From the NCBI GenBank assembly GCA_001592805.2, contig CP051142.1:1116001-1180000 (forward strand): a stretch of DNA of 64,000 nt, given 5' to 3'. Below the pieces are notes generated by a model. The model searched no databases. It saw nothing but the letters and a program-made list of their open reading frames with translations, and was not told where the DNA came from. Below, piece after piece: positions 12,001 through 21,000 of this stretch. The DNA comes from Peltaster fructicola (taxonomy: Eukaryota; Ascomycota; Dothideomycetes). The position numbers and the translations under genes are program-made. Numbering within the stretch: the first letter of the stretch is position 1; every line of letters starts with the position of its first letter.

Positions 12001-12825
12001 CTTACCACTACTACTACCCAAGCCTATGCTACCAAGCCAACCATTCGCAGTAGCAGCCGCAGAGTTTGTGTTCGCATCAGAGCTTACACCTGACTTTCCA
12101 CCGATAGTGAGAACCAATTGACCAGCTCTTCCTCCAGACAGATATGTGCGGTCTGTTTTGTATTCTGGAGACAGCGCTACGGCGTTTACAGGTCGGGCGA
12201 AATTACGTAGCTGAACGTCTTTCGGATCGAGCAGCGAAAAGATGCAGACGTGGCCGTCTAGCGAGGATGTTGCAATGAAGATGGCGTTATCAGGAGAGTT
12301 GACAATAGCCGGTTGCTGTGCCGTTGTCTTGCCTTTCTGACCAGGAGCGAGGGCTTTGGTGGCTGCGAGAGCGTGCTGCAAAGGACAACGGGTAGTGCCG
12401 CTTCCATCTGCGCGCTGAATTAGTGTCGGAGGAGGTGGTGTAGGCGATATTGAGCACGAGGTCACAGAAGCTGAATGTGCTTTGTACGTTCGCAATGCTT
12501 GCATTGCAGGCAGAGCAAGTACATGTACGTTGCCATTGTGTGTGCCAATCACCATCTTATTGCCAGCTACGGCGAAAGCGCTTGTCGAGTCCCCATTTCG
12601 ATACACGCTGGCCAGTCTACCAGTGAGCTTGTCGTATTTCAACTTCGGCTCATCCTCGTCCTCCTCTTCGTCGTCGCTCTGGTCTGCGACAGTCTGGTCT
12701 TCGTCATCGTCATGATTGGTGTGCTGTATTGCGGCTTGCACAGTTTCCGGCGTGTTGTCAGCAGATTGTCTGGTCACCGGTCGTGATGAGTTGTTGTCTT
12801 CAGCAGCATCGGCAGCCGCGGACAT
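9010..12825 (-). CDS. VPS41: Vacuolar sorting protein Vps41 (HOPS subunit)
   Basis: Vps41 is the Rab7/Ypt7-binding effector subunit of the HOPS tether, acting in vacuole fusion and AP-3 transport. The protein opens with an acidic stretch, then KLKYDKLTGRLASVYRNGDSTSAFAVAGNKMVIGTHNGNVHVL, the start of a WD40-like N-terminal propeller. A long helical clathrin-heavy-chain-repeat region follows, and a C-terminal RING-like finger (CIGCCERFHDN ... FACGHVYHLACV ... CQRC). I choose ATG 12825 (MSAAADAAEDNNSS); the frame is open further upstream to an ATG at 12954, but those residues look unlike the family. A 48-bp sequence at 9258-9305 (minus strand GTAAGG...CTAAC...TTCAG) has all intron signals and is a multiple of three. 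Removing it joins FHDN to ETQPLLGFACGH, as expected for the finger. The spliced product is 1255 aa. Confidence 0.92.
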   Translation of the reverse strand: MSAAADAAEDNNSSRPVTRQSADNTPETVQAAIQHTNHDDDEDQTVADQSDDEEEDEDEPKLKYDKLTGRLASVYRNGDSTSAFAVAGNKMVIGTHNGNVHVLALPAMQALRTYKAHSASVTSCSISPTPPPPTLIQRADGSGTTRCPLQHALAATKALAPGQKGKTTAQQPAIVNSPDNAIFIATSSLDGHVCIFSLLDPKDVQLRNFARPVNAVALSPEYKTDRTYLSGGRAGQLVLTIGGKSGVSSDANTNSAAATANGWLGSIGLGSSSGKDTILHQGEGNISTIKWSLSGKWVAWVNEEGIRIMRSHLRLGSEQSENAWKRIPYAPKPHRRIWEEMAGVWRARAQWVENTALEDDTADVVIPSTNGKEDSTPVKKHKKSPIEILVVGWGDMTWILHIEETSGSGAGAAHVGNASIIYKLHFGDCTVAGVSLYSPSVIAILAYKTRAETLKKAATDDAPRKGRAQKHTGLAPQLRLINVHGGEELDVDELPMNRFETLSAQDYDVGSLWIPQPITEKTAREGKGALEGLWEASGGYYAQKMLSSGASVLSRSSSGMDDDGRRGSVSGRANSAYDVTPTTVRSSSEHQYLAEPGLKLFISSPYDCVIGVRRQPTDHLVWLLEHKKYAQAWSLIDKQPGVVDSSVSDQVSVNSGQAGQQQSLAEFLAPDDSTSVRSQQRESSAAANEKLRIGELWLTQLVIAGRWGDAGRIAGKVLQGSSRWEHWILAFADGRHFDEISQYVPGKVVQPPVPSTAYEIILTHYVVSSPSRLRELIEEWDEGLFDASAVISAIRARLASDEVKEGTDEWKHLVEALGHLYLGLANPQEALRCYIRTQNADRAFALLRDERIADALSDNVTGFLTMKIAPSQLRDARLTELDQASDHAVRVLVEEAHKDTVLPDTVVKQLQHKGKLFRPFLYFYLRALWRGHHEERSNVISHRKFDQILDEGHAMVEDFADLAVEVFAEYDREILMEFLEASEVYDYNRAITICDKRKYIPELVLVLSRTGQTKRALWLIIGELGDVTKAITFVKQNPDLWDDLLEYGMDKPRFVRGLLNEVGTSIDPVKVIRRIPAGLEIEGLKSGILNLVQSWEVQLEVSRGVERVLRGEVLQGQATLRQGQRQGIKFEVVHEAADDIEISITPAVTSQDDRDQHATPGYCIGCCERFHDNGKAVVRGRNTITNTSSETQPLLGFACGHVYHLACVLRGNSQTSDSTAYDEIMSSAGYDDLDVEAASSNTRSVGAKVTHAHIIRNAIEHGCQRCATTYN

Positions 12826-13124
12826 GCTGCTGCGAACATTGGGCGCGTACGTACAGTAAGTGGCAGATGTGTGTTGACGTTGTATTGCGGCTCTAAAGCA
12901 TGCTGCGTGCACGCTAATTTGAGCTAGTGTGCATGATGGCCGAGCTTGGGCCATATCAATACTACTTCACTGCCACTCCAATTACAACAACTGCTGTGCC
13001 GCCGCCGCCATCATGATATACGTCTACTTATCCTCGCCGCTCCGCCACTATCCCCTCGTCATGTCCTTTGCTCGCCGTATCACTGCACATCACGTTCATA
13101 AAAACTGTAGGTACAGCCAATACT
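12826..13124. other. Divergent intergenic region, VPS41 / hypothetical gene
   Basis: About 300 bp that should contain both promoters. An ATG at 13062 opens a short frame (MSFARRITAHHVHKN) that could be a 5' exon of the next gene, but I could not confirm it. Nothing else was recognised. Confidence 0.35.
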
Positions 13125-13838
13125 ATGGTACGTCGAAAGCTAACAGTACTGTGGACGAGGACCTTCCAGATTGAGATAACTGTGACGCAAGTTCGCGTGG
13201 TAGACAAAATGTCGATCTCCGAAGGTACCATGGGCGGATTGTGTGCAAAGTGTGTTAACGGAAGCTTATTGCCCTCTTGTCTGCTCGGCCAAACATCTTG
13301 GCTCACCAGGATGCTACAGAAGTCAGATATAGAAAGCGTGCAACCTCACAGCGACTCGACCTCGACACAGCTTGGCGATATCATCATGGAAGATGGCATG
13401 GTCAACTTGTATGAGACATCTGCCATGCCGGAAAGGCGTGATATAGCTGTGCAGACAGCCATAACAGACAACAAGGACGGCAATCGGAATTGCGGCTATG
13501 TGTCAGTCTTCCAGCACCCCGAAGGCGGAGCGTTTAAAATTGACCAACGCCATGCTACAAAAGAGTTCGCCGAGGACATGTGGGATCTGCCAGTGGCCGA
13601 GCTTATGTCGAAGTACGATCTGGAGTTCCACGAGTGGCATTACCTCCCCGAGAAATGGTGGAACAAAGATCCCAACCATTGGCTGAATGTGTTGAATCGC
13701 AACAGCATCATAGTGGATGCTGGAAGCAACCTAGGTCAAGAGCAAGATGATGCAACGGAAGTCTCCAAGAAGGTCGCAAATCCAACGGTAGAATATCCGA
13801 TGAAGCCGCACAATCGAAGGAGCGCTTCCGGGAAGTAA
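13125..13838 (+). CDS. Hypothetical protein, gene model uncertain
   Basis: I do not recognise this protein. The frame is open from 13068 to 13838; the first in-frame ATG is at 13125, giving 237 aa. The part from about residue 125 onward looks like a real folded protein: it is rich in Trp, His and acidic residues (AEDMWDLPVAELMSKYDLEFHEWHYLPEKWWNKDPNHWLN). The first 60 residues look less natural. ATG 13125 is directly followed by GTACGT, a strong donor, so the true start may lie in an upstream exon (for example ATG 13062). No signal peptide, membrane segment or known motif is evident. There is a short Cys-containing patch (GGLCAKCVNG). The length makes it unlikely to be chance, but exon boundaries are unsettled. 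Confidence 0.42.
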   Translation: MVRRKLTVLWTRTFQIEITVTQVRVVDKMSISEGTMGGLCAKCVNGSLLPSCLLGQTSWLTRMLQKSDIESVQPHSDSTSTQLGDIIMEDGMVNLYETSAMPERRDIAVQTAITDNKDGNRNCGYVSVFQHPEGGAFKIDQRHATKEFAEDMWDLPVAELMSKYDLEFHEWHYLPEKWWNKDPNHWLNVLNRNSIIVDAGSNLGQEQDDATEVSKKVANPTVEYPMKPHNRRSASGK

Positions 13839-14157
13839 GCCTCAATTCAGTGATGCTGTTGACCATACCTCTGATACCAGGGATGCTATAGACCACTGCT
13901 TACAAGAACAGATAGTGCAGGTCTCAAGATCTATCGACCAATACAAATGTAACATTCCTGTGCTTCTGGCATGATTCAGCCACTGCATCGTCCCGAGCTG
14001 TATTTCCTTCGGTATCGCCACATCACAGGGACAAGGCATAAGAACCGATCTCAGCTTGAAAGGTCACAGTTATCAAGGCTATCACCATTCCGACGGCAAG
14101 ATCGTGCGTAGTCTCAACACATGAGTACCGGCTAGCGCTTCTCCGATCAGCATCTCA
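13839..14157. other. Convergent intergenic region
   Basis: About 320 bp between the 3' ends of the hypothetical gene and the PRCC-like gene. No coding or RNA feature is supported; it should hold two terminators. Confidence 0.4.
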
Positions 14158-15180
14158 TTACCAACCATACTTGCTGCCAGTCTCGCCACGATTTCTTCTA
14201 CCTTCCGCCCATTTATCTTCTAAGGCGTCCGTCTGACCTTTGACGTTATTCACCAATTGTGCAAGACTGTGCTTGCCAGGTGCTATTGCTCTGACAGTCC
14301 TATGCTCGACAGCGTCTCCATTAGCTGCAGCATCCTGATTCGACTTGTACTCAGAGTCCATATCGAAGTGGGCAATCTTGACATCCGATGGGCCACCATG
14401 CCTACCGAAAAGACGACGGCGCTCTGATGCTGACAGATTAAGATCCTTGGCCACATCATGCAAAGCACTATCTTGTGCAGATTGTCTCAAGTCAGCTGAT
14501 GCAGTAGCTGGCAACGTTGCGACTTGCGAGACTCTGCTGCTCTGCACGAATTCGGGCTCATATGGCGTTGTGGATGCATTCAGTGGCCCACTGTGCGTAG
14601 CGTTCGTGAATAAGGACTGCTTTGGCTTCGTCTGCGGAAGTGAAGGTACAAGGTCTACTTGCGATACAGACGCTGGTGGTAGACTGGACTTCGAACTGTG
14701 CATAGCGGCGACTGGAAGTGGGTGTTTCTTCTTCTTTGCGTTGGTCACACTCAGAGGCAAGAAGCGGGTCGTCTTCCCGATCAGTTTCACTTCTTCTTTC
14801 TGCACAACAGGCAGTACCTCCGGTCTCTCGGTATCAACACCTCCATTCATCTCGGTGGACTCAACTCGAGGTGGTGGTACACGACTGAAGGCTGCTTCAG
14901 AGCTTGTTCTTAGATTCACGCCAGGCTTTAATGCATTCTGTGTTGTGCGCTTCGGTGCAGGTAGCAGACTGTTGAATCCACTGAACGCGCCACCAGTTCT
15001 CTGCCGTTTCGGCGCAGGCTCTGATACTTGCTCCCCATTTTGTGGCTGTAGAGATGAAAGATCAACCTTGATCTTCTTGCCTTCGGTACGCTCGAGTCTT
15101 TTGGGTGGTACTACCGGTGCCGCAGGCTGCGGTCCCTCGAGATCTGACTCTTCGCTATCGGAATAGCCTACGAGCGCCAT
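14158..15180 (-). CDS. PRCC-like protein (MAD2B-interacting, mitotic checkpoint regulator family)
   Basis: A single-exon ORF of 340 aa. The N-terminus MALVGYSDSEESD and the long Pro/Ser/Lys-rich disordered middle, ending in a conserved C-terminal segment, match the PRCC family. The conserved end reads HSLAQLVNNVKGQTDALEDKW followed by AEGRRNRGETGSKYGW; the G-x-x-SKYGW/F end is the family hallmark. Human PRCC is nuclear, associates with splicing factors and binds MAD2B; the role in fungi is poorly defined. Lys/Arg-rich patches (PKRQRTGG) could be nuclear-localisation signals. No disruption is seen. The start at 15180 fits the conserved YSDSEESD opening. Confidence 0.8.
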   Translation of the reverse strand: MALVGYSDSEESDLEGPQPAAPVVPPKRLERTEGKKIKVDLSSLQPQNGEQVSEPAPKRQRTGGAFSGFNSLLPAPKRTTQNALKPGVNLRTSSEAAFSRVPPPRVESTEMNGGVDTERPEVLPVVQKEEVKLIGKTTRFLPLSVTNAKKKKHPLPVAAMHSSKSSLPPASVSQVDLVPSLPQTKPKQSLFTNATHSGPLNASTTPYEPEFVQSSRVSQVATLPATASADLRQSAQDSALHDVAKDLNLSASERRRLFGRHGGPSDVKIAHFDMDSEYKSNQDAAANGDAVEHRTVRAIAPGKHSLAQLVNNVKGQTDALEDKWAEGRRNRGETGSKYGW

Positions 15181-16338
15181 GGTTGGTGGAGTAATTACTG
15201 ATTACAATATGTGTGAGAATGATGGTTTGCTGTTCAATGGATTGTCATCATAACGCGACTTTTGTCACGAAGTCAAAAAATGTGCCTCCAGTTCAAGTGC
15301 TGATACCTCTCCACCTCTAACAACCTACAAACACCAGTGTGTAGCCTGAATCTGAGCTCCTGCTTACAGATTCCCTCCGTACGAAACCCGCACATGATCA
15401 ACACACATATACTGCGTTCAGCATTTCGAATCGTAGCAGGATACGAGCCATTCTGGCGTTCACGAACGACACAGCAGTAAGACCTATTGATCAATCGCCA
15501 AGCATCGACTCTGTAAGGACTCTATCATCTCGAGCTCCAGGGCTGGTGCTCTGACGTGTTGCCGGAGCTTGCGATGCCAGTTGTCACTCTTTCCCATGCT
15601 GCGTTGAGTTGCGAAAAAGCACCACCCGGTTTGTCTCTGAGATCTGACAGAATTGGCTGAGTAGGCAGTGCATGGAGTCAGTCAACGACTATCGGATTCA
15701 TTGGCGACTGTAAGTCGCCCAGAATGCTTACTCGTACGTTCGTACCTCATAGAGGCATTTTCGATGCAATCAGCTCGCTCTGCGGCAATCGTACTGGCAT
15801 TGTCTGACACCTTGCGTGCACTCTAAATTCGCAAGATGGCAGTCTTGTGGAAGATCAGTATCGGGCCTTGAAGTTGGCCACGGTGACTGATCTACTCCAG
15901 TCCACTAAGGCAGAGAGTACCACTGAATAATCTCTAGGAATTGGACACAGATGCAGCAAGGTTTCTCAATAGTCCATCACCTGAGCGATCGTAATGGTCA
16001 AGCTGTGATTTCTACTGCGTGCTGCAGAGATGACAATGCACGTTGCACAACTAGTGGTGTGCAGCCCAGCAGTCGATGAGACGCCAGACCAGCGTGGAGA
16101 GCTTCCTTTGATCATCATCCATAACTTTGATTGCCCATCTTCATTTCATGCCGCTCTAGCATTGTGATCGCGCCAGCACTCGGACATGCTACCGTTCACA
16201 GCGTTTCAATACTGCCCTGATGAAGCTCTCGCCCCGCAACTCCACCAAACTATCAATCTCGAAGCACATGGCACCTAACCCACCACAACTTGATGCTGGC
16301 ATCAAAGACATCGCCAGCTGGCCTGGTATGACGCTGAT
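15181..16338. other. Long divergent intergenic region, PRCC-like / SIN1
   Basis: At about 1.16 kb this is the longest gene-free stretch in the window. The largest ORF (15273-15494 minus, 73 codons) has no recognisable content. The region must hold the promoter of the PRCC-like gene and the promoter and 5' leader of SIN1. No repeats, tRNA or structured RNA were recognised. Confidence 0.5.
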
Positions 16339-18774
16339 ATGTCTCTCCTTTCGAACGAAGACTTCACTCTCTACAACCTACGCCTAGGCTATCTGCAGAC
16401 TATCAATGACGGTGTGGGCGAACGTCTCATAACTCTCAATGCAGCAGTACTGTCAGACCCAGCATTTAAGGCTGCAGGTTTCACCCCTGATCATGCGGCT
16501 ATCAAACGATGTTACAGTCCGCCTATTCCGACCACCGGCGCCGCAGAATACTTTACACGACCAGCGAGATCCAGGCAAGGATATACACTCAACGATGGCG
16601 AAACACCTGATGAGGAAGGCGGAGGCATGATAACAGGTCGCGCCAGTGAAGATACATTAGGCCCTGTGGCTATCAGTGAAAAGAGAAGACGAAGACAAAA
16701 GGAGCATATGGTGGACGAAGAGGACGATTCCAGCGATCTCAGTGATGATAGCGACGACGAGGAGTCAGCAGCGCATGGCGTGCGCTTTGCAAAGGTGAAA
16801 GAGCGCAAAGACTCTAGTCTATCACCTCCTAAGCTCGATCGCCCTCGATCAGGACCAGAGGTGCACATCATTTCGCCCAGTTTTCGGCCACGCACAAGCA
16901 GCCTGGGCACGCACGACATTATACAAGGCAGACGACCACGTGGGGACACCATCACAAGCTCAGAGTTCTCAAGCGAAAGTGAGATGCTCGATGTGAGTAC
17001 AGCTTTCAAACGCAAATTGCCGAGCAGACCTCAAAGAACCGCCATGCTGGCCAGCAAGATAGCAGAAGAGGAAACCGAAGACTCTGATTTGGAGGACGAT
17101 GAGGAGGAAGAAGAGGTTGCAGAAGCCAGCGATCTTAGTGACGAATTCGAAGGAGACGACGTGGCAGTGCCAAGCCCTGGCTTTCTCAACGCAGCAGGAG
17201 GCATGACAAGCTCTCCAGACCACTCCGACGATCCAATGGCTACATCTGCAACGATAGCTTTAGAAGAACCTGCTCCAGTGCTGGAAGACCTTGCGGGTTT
17301 GCCCAGTGGTCGACCTAGATCTGTCCCGATGTCAAGTTTGCTGTCTAAGGCGCTTAAGGGCGACACTGCAGTCGAAGGTGGCAAGAGCTTTCAGAAGTAT
17401 GCCGAGCTGTCGGGCAAAGGTGAAGTAAGTCCGCTTTGGATCAGGATTTACTATCCCTTCGCAGACGGGAAGGCATTGGAAGTGCCGATTCGACGTCAAA
17501 CAGCTGACGATCGAGCACCTAATGTCTTCGACTTGATCGGCCTAGCTCTGTATCGGTACGAGGAGGACGAATGCGAGCCCAGACTCAAGGGCTCAGAGCT
17601 TAAGGTCGCCCAGTGGGAATTGAGAATGGTAGACGACGGCGAGGTCGAGATGGATTTCCCAGCACTCAACGCGACACGGCCGATCACAGACTTCACGAGC
17701 AACAACAATCGACCACCACAGCGTCGCGCTCGAGATAAGCCCTGGGATGAATTTGGTCTCGTACGAGCGAGTGCTGCAGTCGATGAGCCTGAACCCGCTG
17801 TAGAGCGTCGGGAGCCTGTCAAAGCCCAGCCACTACGACCAGCAGCACCACCTGTACAGCCTTCGATGGTCTCACTTCGAAACCCTATCACAGGTCCGTC
17901 GTTCACGTTGGCGAGGAGTGCAGGCCGGAAAGACTCATCAAATCTCCTGGATGCACCAGCTGCGCCTACCATGACATCGACACCAAGGACTGGTCTTCAC
18001 AAGGATGTCACCATCCACTTCACAGATCCGCAGTCGTTTCACGTACAGCACATTGAGATCGATGCGACTGCAGACACATACATCGCAGAGGTGTTCGACG
18101 TGGCGTGTACTCGTCTCCGCCTAGACAAGGCCTTGTATGTGCTCAAAGTGCGCGGTACTCAGACCGTTGCGCCACCAGATCGTACTGTGGAAGCTCTTGG
18201 CGCGAACCTGCATCTTGACATCGCCAGAAGACGCTTTGGCGCCGTAGGAGACTTCGGACTAGGCACATCAGGCAGTCCGGGCAGCACATCACCGAACGCG
18301 CCACTCGAGCTCGTTCCTAACACGCCACCAATCGGGAAGGATGCACGACGTCGCAAAGGAGTCAATATGCTGGTGACGACTCAAGGCAAAGGATATCAAA
18401 CCATGACCACCTCTTCGCTTATCGGCGTGCAGCATGGTCGGCGTTACAATGTGCTCCGAAAGCAACCGCTCTCCTTCGCAGCATCACATCCGCGTACGCT
18501 GATTATCGCGCCTGACCTCCTGCAAGTGCTGCCTGCTCAGAATGTCGAGGATGCTCCAGTGTCCGGAAAGGTTACCAACATTCACATGAGTAGTATTGTG
18601 GGAGTCAAGGTGAGTCGAAAACATCCTAAGATGGTCAGAGTGGTGGTCTACAAGGAGAAGGAGGCCAAGCGGTACGACTTCGAATGTGCAAGCAATGATG
18701 AAGCACAGTCGATCGTGGCCGACATCCGTGTTGGAGTGGGTCAATATGGCAGTGGTGTACATGACTCTCCATGA
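16339..18774 (+). CDS. AVO1: TORC2 subunit Sin1/Avo1
   Basis: Sin1/Avo1 is an essential TORC2 scaffold that recruits AGC-kinase substrates and targets the complex to the plasma membrane. The single-exon ORF encodes 811 aa. The N-terminus MSLLSNEDFTLYNLRLGYLQ, with DGVGERLI soon after, is the hallmark of fungal Sin1, which fixes the start. A Ser/Asp/Glu-rich disordered region follows (about 110-320; DDSSDLSDDSDDEES, DLEDDEEEEEVAEASD). The CRIM substrate-binding domain spans about 330-465 (SLLSKALKGD ... WIRIYYPFADGKALEVPIRR ... FDLIGLALYRYEEDE). A ubiquitin-like RBD follows at about 550-640 (VTIHFTDPQSFHVQHIEIDAT), and a C-terminal PH domain at about 690-800 (YNVLRKQPLSFAASHPRTLIIAPD), expected to bind phosphoinositides. 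No disruption is seen. Confidence 0.95.
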   Translation: MSLLSNEDFTLYNLRLGYLQTINDGVGERLITLNAAVLSDPAFKAAGFTPDHAAIKRCYSPPIPTTGAAEYFTRPARSRQGYTLNDGETPDEEGGGMITGRASEDTLGPVAISEKRRRRQKEHMVDEEDDSSDLSDDSDDEESAAHGVRFAKVKERKDSSLSPPKLDRPRSGPEVHIISPSFRPRTSSLGTHDIIQGRRPRGDTITSSEFSSESEMLDVSTAFKRKLPSRPQRTAMLASKIAEEETEDSDLEDDEEEEEVAEASDLSDEFEGDDVAVPSPGFLNAAGGMTSSPDHSDDPMATSATIALEEPAPVLEDLAGLPSGRPRSVPMSSLLSKALKGDTAVEGGKSFQKYAELSGKGEVSPLWIRIYYPFADGKALEVPIRRQTADDRAPNVFDLIGLALYRYEEDECEPRLKGSELKVAQWELRMVDDGEVEMDFPALNATRPITDFTSNNNRPPQRRARDKPWDEFGLVRASAAVDEPEPAVERREPVKAQPLRPAAPPVQPSMVSLRNPITGPSFTLARSAGRKDSSNLLDAPAAPTMTSTPRTGLHKDVTIHFTDPQSFHVQHIEIDATADTYIAEVFDVACTRLRLDKALYVLKVRGTQTVAPPDRTVEALGANLHLDIARRRFGAVGDFGLGTSGSPGSTSPNAPLELVPNTPPIGKDARRRKGVNMLVTTQGKGYQTMTTSSLIGVQHGRRYNVLRKQPLSFAASHPRTLIIAPDLLQVLPAQNVEDAPVSGKVTNIHMSSIVGVKVSRKHPKMVRVVVYKEKEAKRYDFECASNDEAQSIVADIRVGVGQYGSGVHDSP

Positions 18775-19073
18775 TCAATCATCCTGGACATGTAACGCTC
18801 AGCCATCAACGAACGAATGAATAGATGAACGACAACTGCACGAAGCTTATGCAAGTCAGATCTCATATCGTTATGGTGCTCAAGGTCACGGTTGAGGCCA
18901 GCAAGACAAGCCATCAATCAAGTAGTCGTGTTGACGTAGTCGGTGGTCTATAGAGATTCCTCAAGTGAATCGAGATCTGCCCCACCTGCGCACAATTATT
19001 ATTCCACCAGCACTATGTGCACGCGACATTATTATTATTACGACAACGTCACTTCTCCTTGTCCTCCGTTACT

Positions 19074-21000
19074 ATGTCAGTGCCCAAACTGACGTCCTTG
19101 CTTAAGCAAAGCGAAATTACCGATCACGAAGAGATCCTCGCAGCAGCCAGTGCTACGCTAAAGACCAACAAGAACGACATTGACGCTCAGCACGTTAAAG
19201 GTGTCGCGCTCTTGAAGCTCGACCGGTTCCAGGATGCCGTTCAAGCCTTCGAGGCAGGGGGAGAAAAGCTGAAGGAGAGGGCTACGTTGGAGTATGCATA
19301 TGCGCTGTACAAGAGCGGAAGGAGGAAAGAGGCATCAGAGATCGCACATTCCACGACATCACGAGGTCTACAACACGTCGAGGCACAGGCACTGTACAGT
19401 CTAGAAGAGTTTCTCCGAGCCTCCGAACTATACAAGTCGCTAAGTCAGGAGGTTTATGACGATAACGTGGCGGATCTCCGGGTGAACACACTGGCAGCCA
19501 ACGCACAGCTCCAATGGAACAACCTTGGACAACATGTGGAAGAGAAGGCAATGACAAGAGGTGACTTTGAGGCGCACGAGACAGTATACAATACGGCTTG
19601 TGGTAGCATAGCCAGAGGAGAACTCGGCCAGTGCGAAGTCTTGCTGACTCGGGCCAGAAGTCTTTGTGAGAATCTACAAGACCTCAGCGAGGAAGACAAG
19701 GCTACTGAGCTGCTACCCATCATACTGCAGCAGATATATGTCTTGACACGGCTCGGCAAAGTGGATGAAGCCAGACAGCTGGTCGGTACGCTTGATGCCA
19801 GCGAAGCCATGGACGATCTCACCAGATACCTTGTCGAAGTTAACAGCCAGGCCGCACAGCTTGACACAGCCAATCCATACCTGCTTGAGAGGCAGCTACA
19901 GAAACACCTTGATGGACTCGACACCTTTGCCTTCCAGAAAGCGGTGCTGACTCGGAACCATTATGCATTGAACCTGGGTGCCAAGAAATATCCAGGTACT
20001 ATAAAGTCGACACAAGCTGAAATGAGGAAGCAGCCCGCGGGGACCACGGACGCGGTCACGAATACGCTGTCAGTGATCAACGCAGCAGCACATGGCGAGA
20101 ACAGAGTCGGCAAGCAAGCATTGAAGCATATTGCGCCACTGATGGAGCTACGTCCGGACGACATCGGCTTGGTCTTGACAGTGGTCCAATTGCATATCCT
20201 CGCCAGCAACCCCAATTGTGCCATTGAGCTTCTAGAAGTTCTTAGCACGGGTTGGCACTAGCAGCGCCAATACTCGTTTCAGCCCTGGTGTGGTCGGGAT
20301 CCTGGTAAGTCTGTACAATCTGCAAGGTAGAAAGGATCAAGCTCGAGCGGAACTTGCTCAGGCAGCTTCACACTGGACGAACCACTCGGAGGATCTCACA
20401 CCAGGCGCGACACACCTACTGAAAGCGGCCGGGAGTGCATTACTTGAGTCGCAGGACAATGCTGATCATGTTCTGGCCAAAGAGATCTTCGGAAAGCTGT
20501 ACGACGGGGATAATTTTGACAAGTATGCAGCGGCTGGTTTGCTGGCAGCATCGGCACATTCGTCGATTGCTGTAGACCGTTCGTCTTTGACGCCTTTCGA
20601 GAAGCTGACGACAGGGATCAATGCAGAGGAGCTAGAATATGCTGGTCTAGCACGACGATCGACAGCACAGCCGACGGCCGGCTCTCGAAAGCGGCAAGCA
20701 GACAGCGAAATTCAGCGTACAAAGCCGCGAAAACTACGCAAGAGTAAGACACCGAAGGATTTTGATCCAACCAAGACACCGGATCCTGAGCGATGGTTGC
20801 CTCTTCGAGATCGGAGTACTTATCGACCAAAAGGCAAGAAAGGCAAGGCTCGACAAGCGATGCTGAGTCAAGGTGCCGTGACAGGAGGTGATAGTGATAA
20901 CAGCAGATCGGCCACCCCTGGCGCTGAAGTGATGAAAGCTAAAACAGGTCAAGCTGGTGGCGGCTACAAGAAGAAGAAGCAGTCAAAGGGTAAGAAATAA
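19074..21000 (+). CDS. SRP72: Signal recognition particle subunit Srp72 (apparent frameshift)
   Basis: SRP72 binds SRP68 and 7S RNA and is needed for co-translational targeting to the ER. I choose ATG 19074 (MSVPKLTSLLKQSEI); the frame is open upstream to 19017 but without family-like content. TPR-type helical repeats fill the first two thirds. The C-terminal SRP72 RNA-binding segment is clear: KTPKDFDPTKTPDPERW, then LPLRDRSTYRPKGKKGK, and a Lys-rich tail. At about 20232-20236 the first frame (AIELLEVLS, stop at 20261) gives way to the +1 frame reading KFLARVGTSSANTRFSPGVVGILVSL, which matches relatives (LLEKFL...RFSPG). Two bases look lost from a Glu-Lys codon pair; restoring two gives 1929 nt (642 aa). 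A 45-nt GT...AG stretch there cannot explain the shift, since its length is a multiple of three. Confidence 0.9.

Noticed and set aside
20237-20281. GT...AG stretch that might be an intron explaining the SRP72 frame change
   Set aside because: It is 45 nt, a multiple of three, so splicing would keep the old frame, and it would delete residues (KFLARVG) that match the family.
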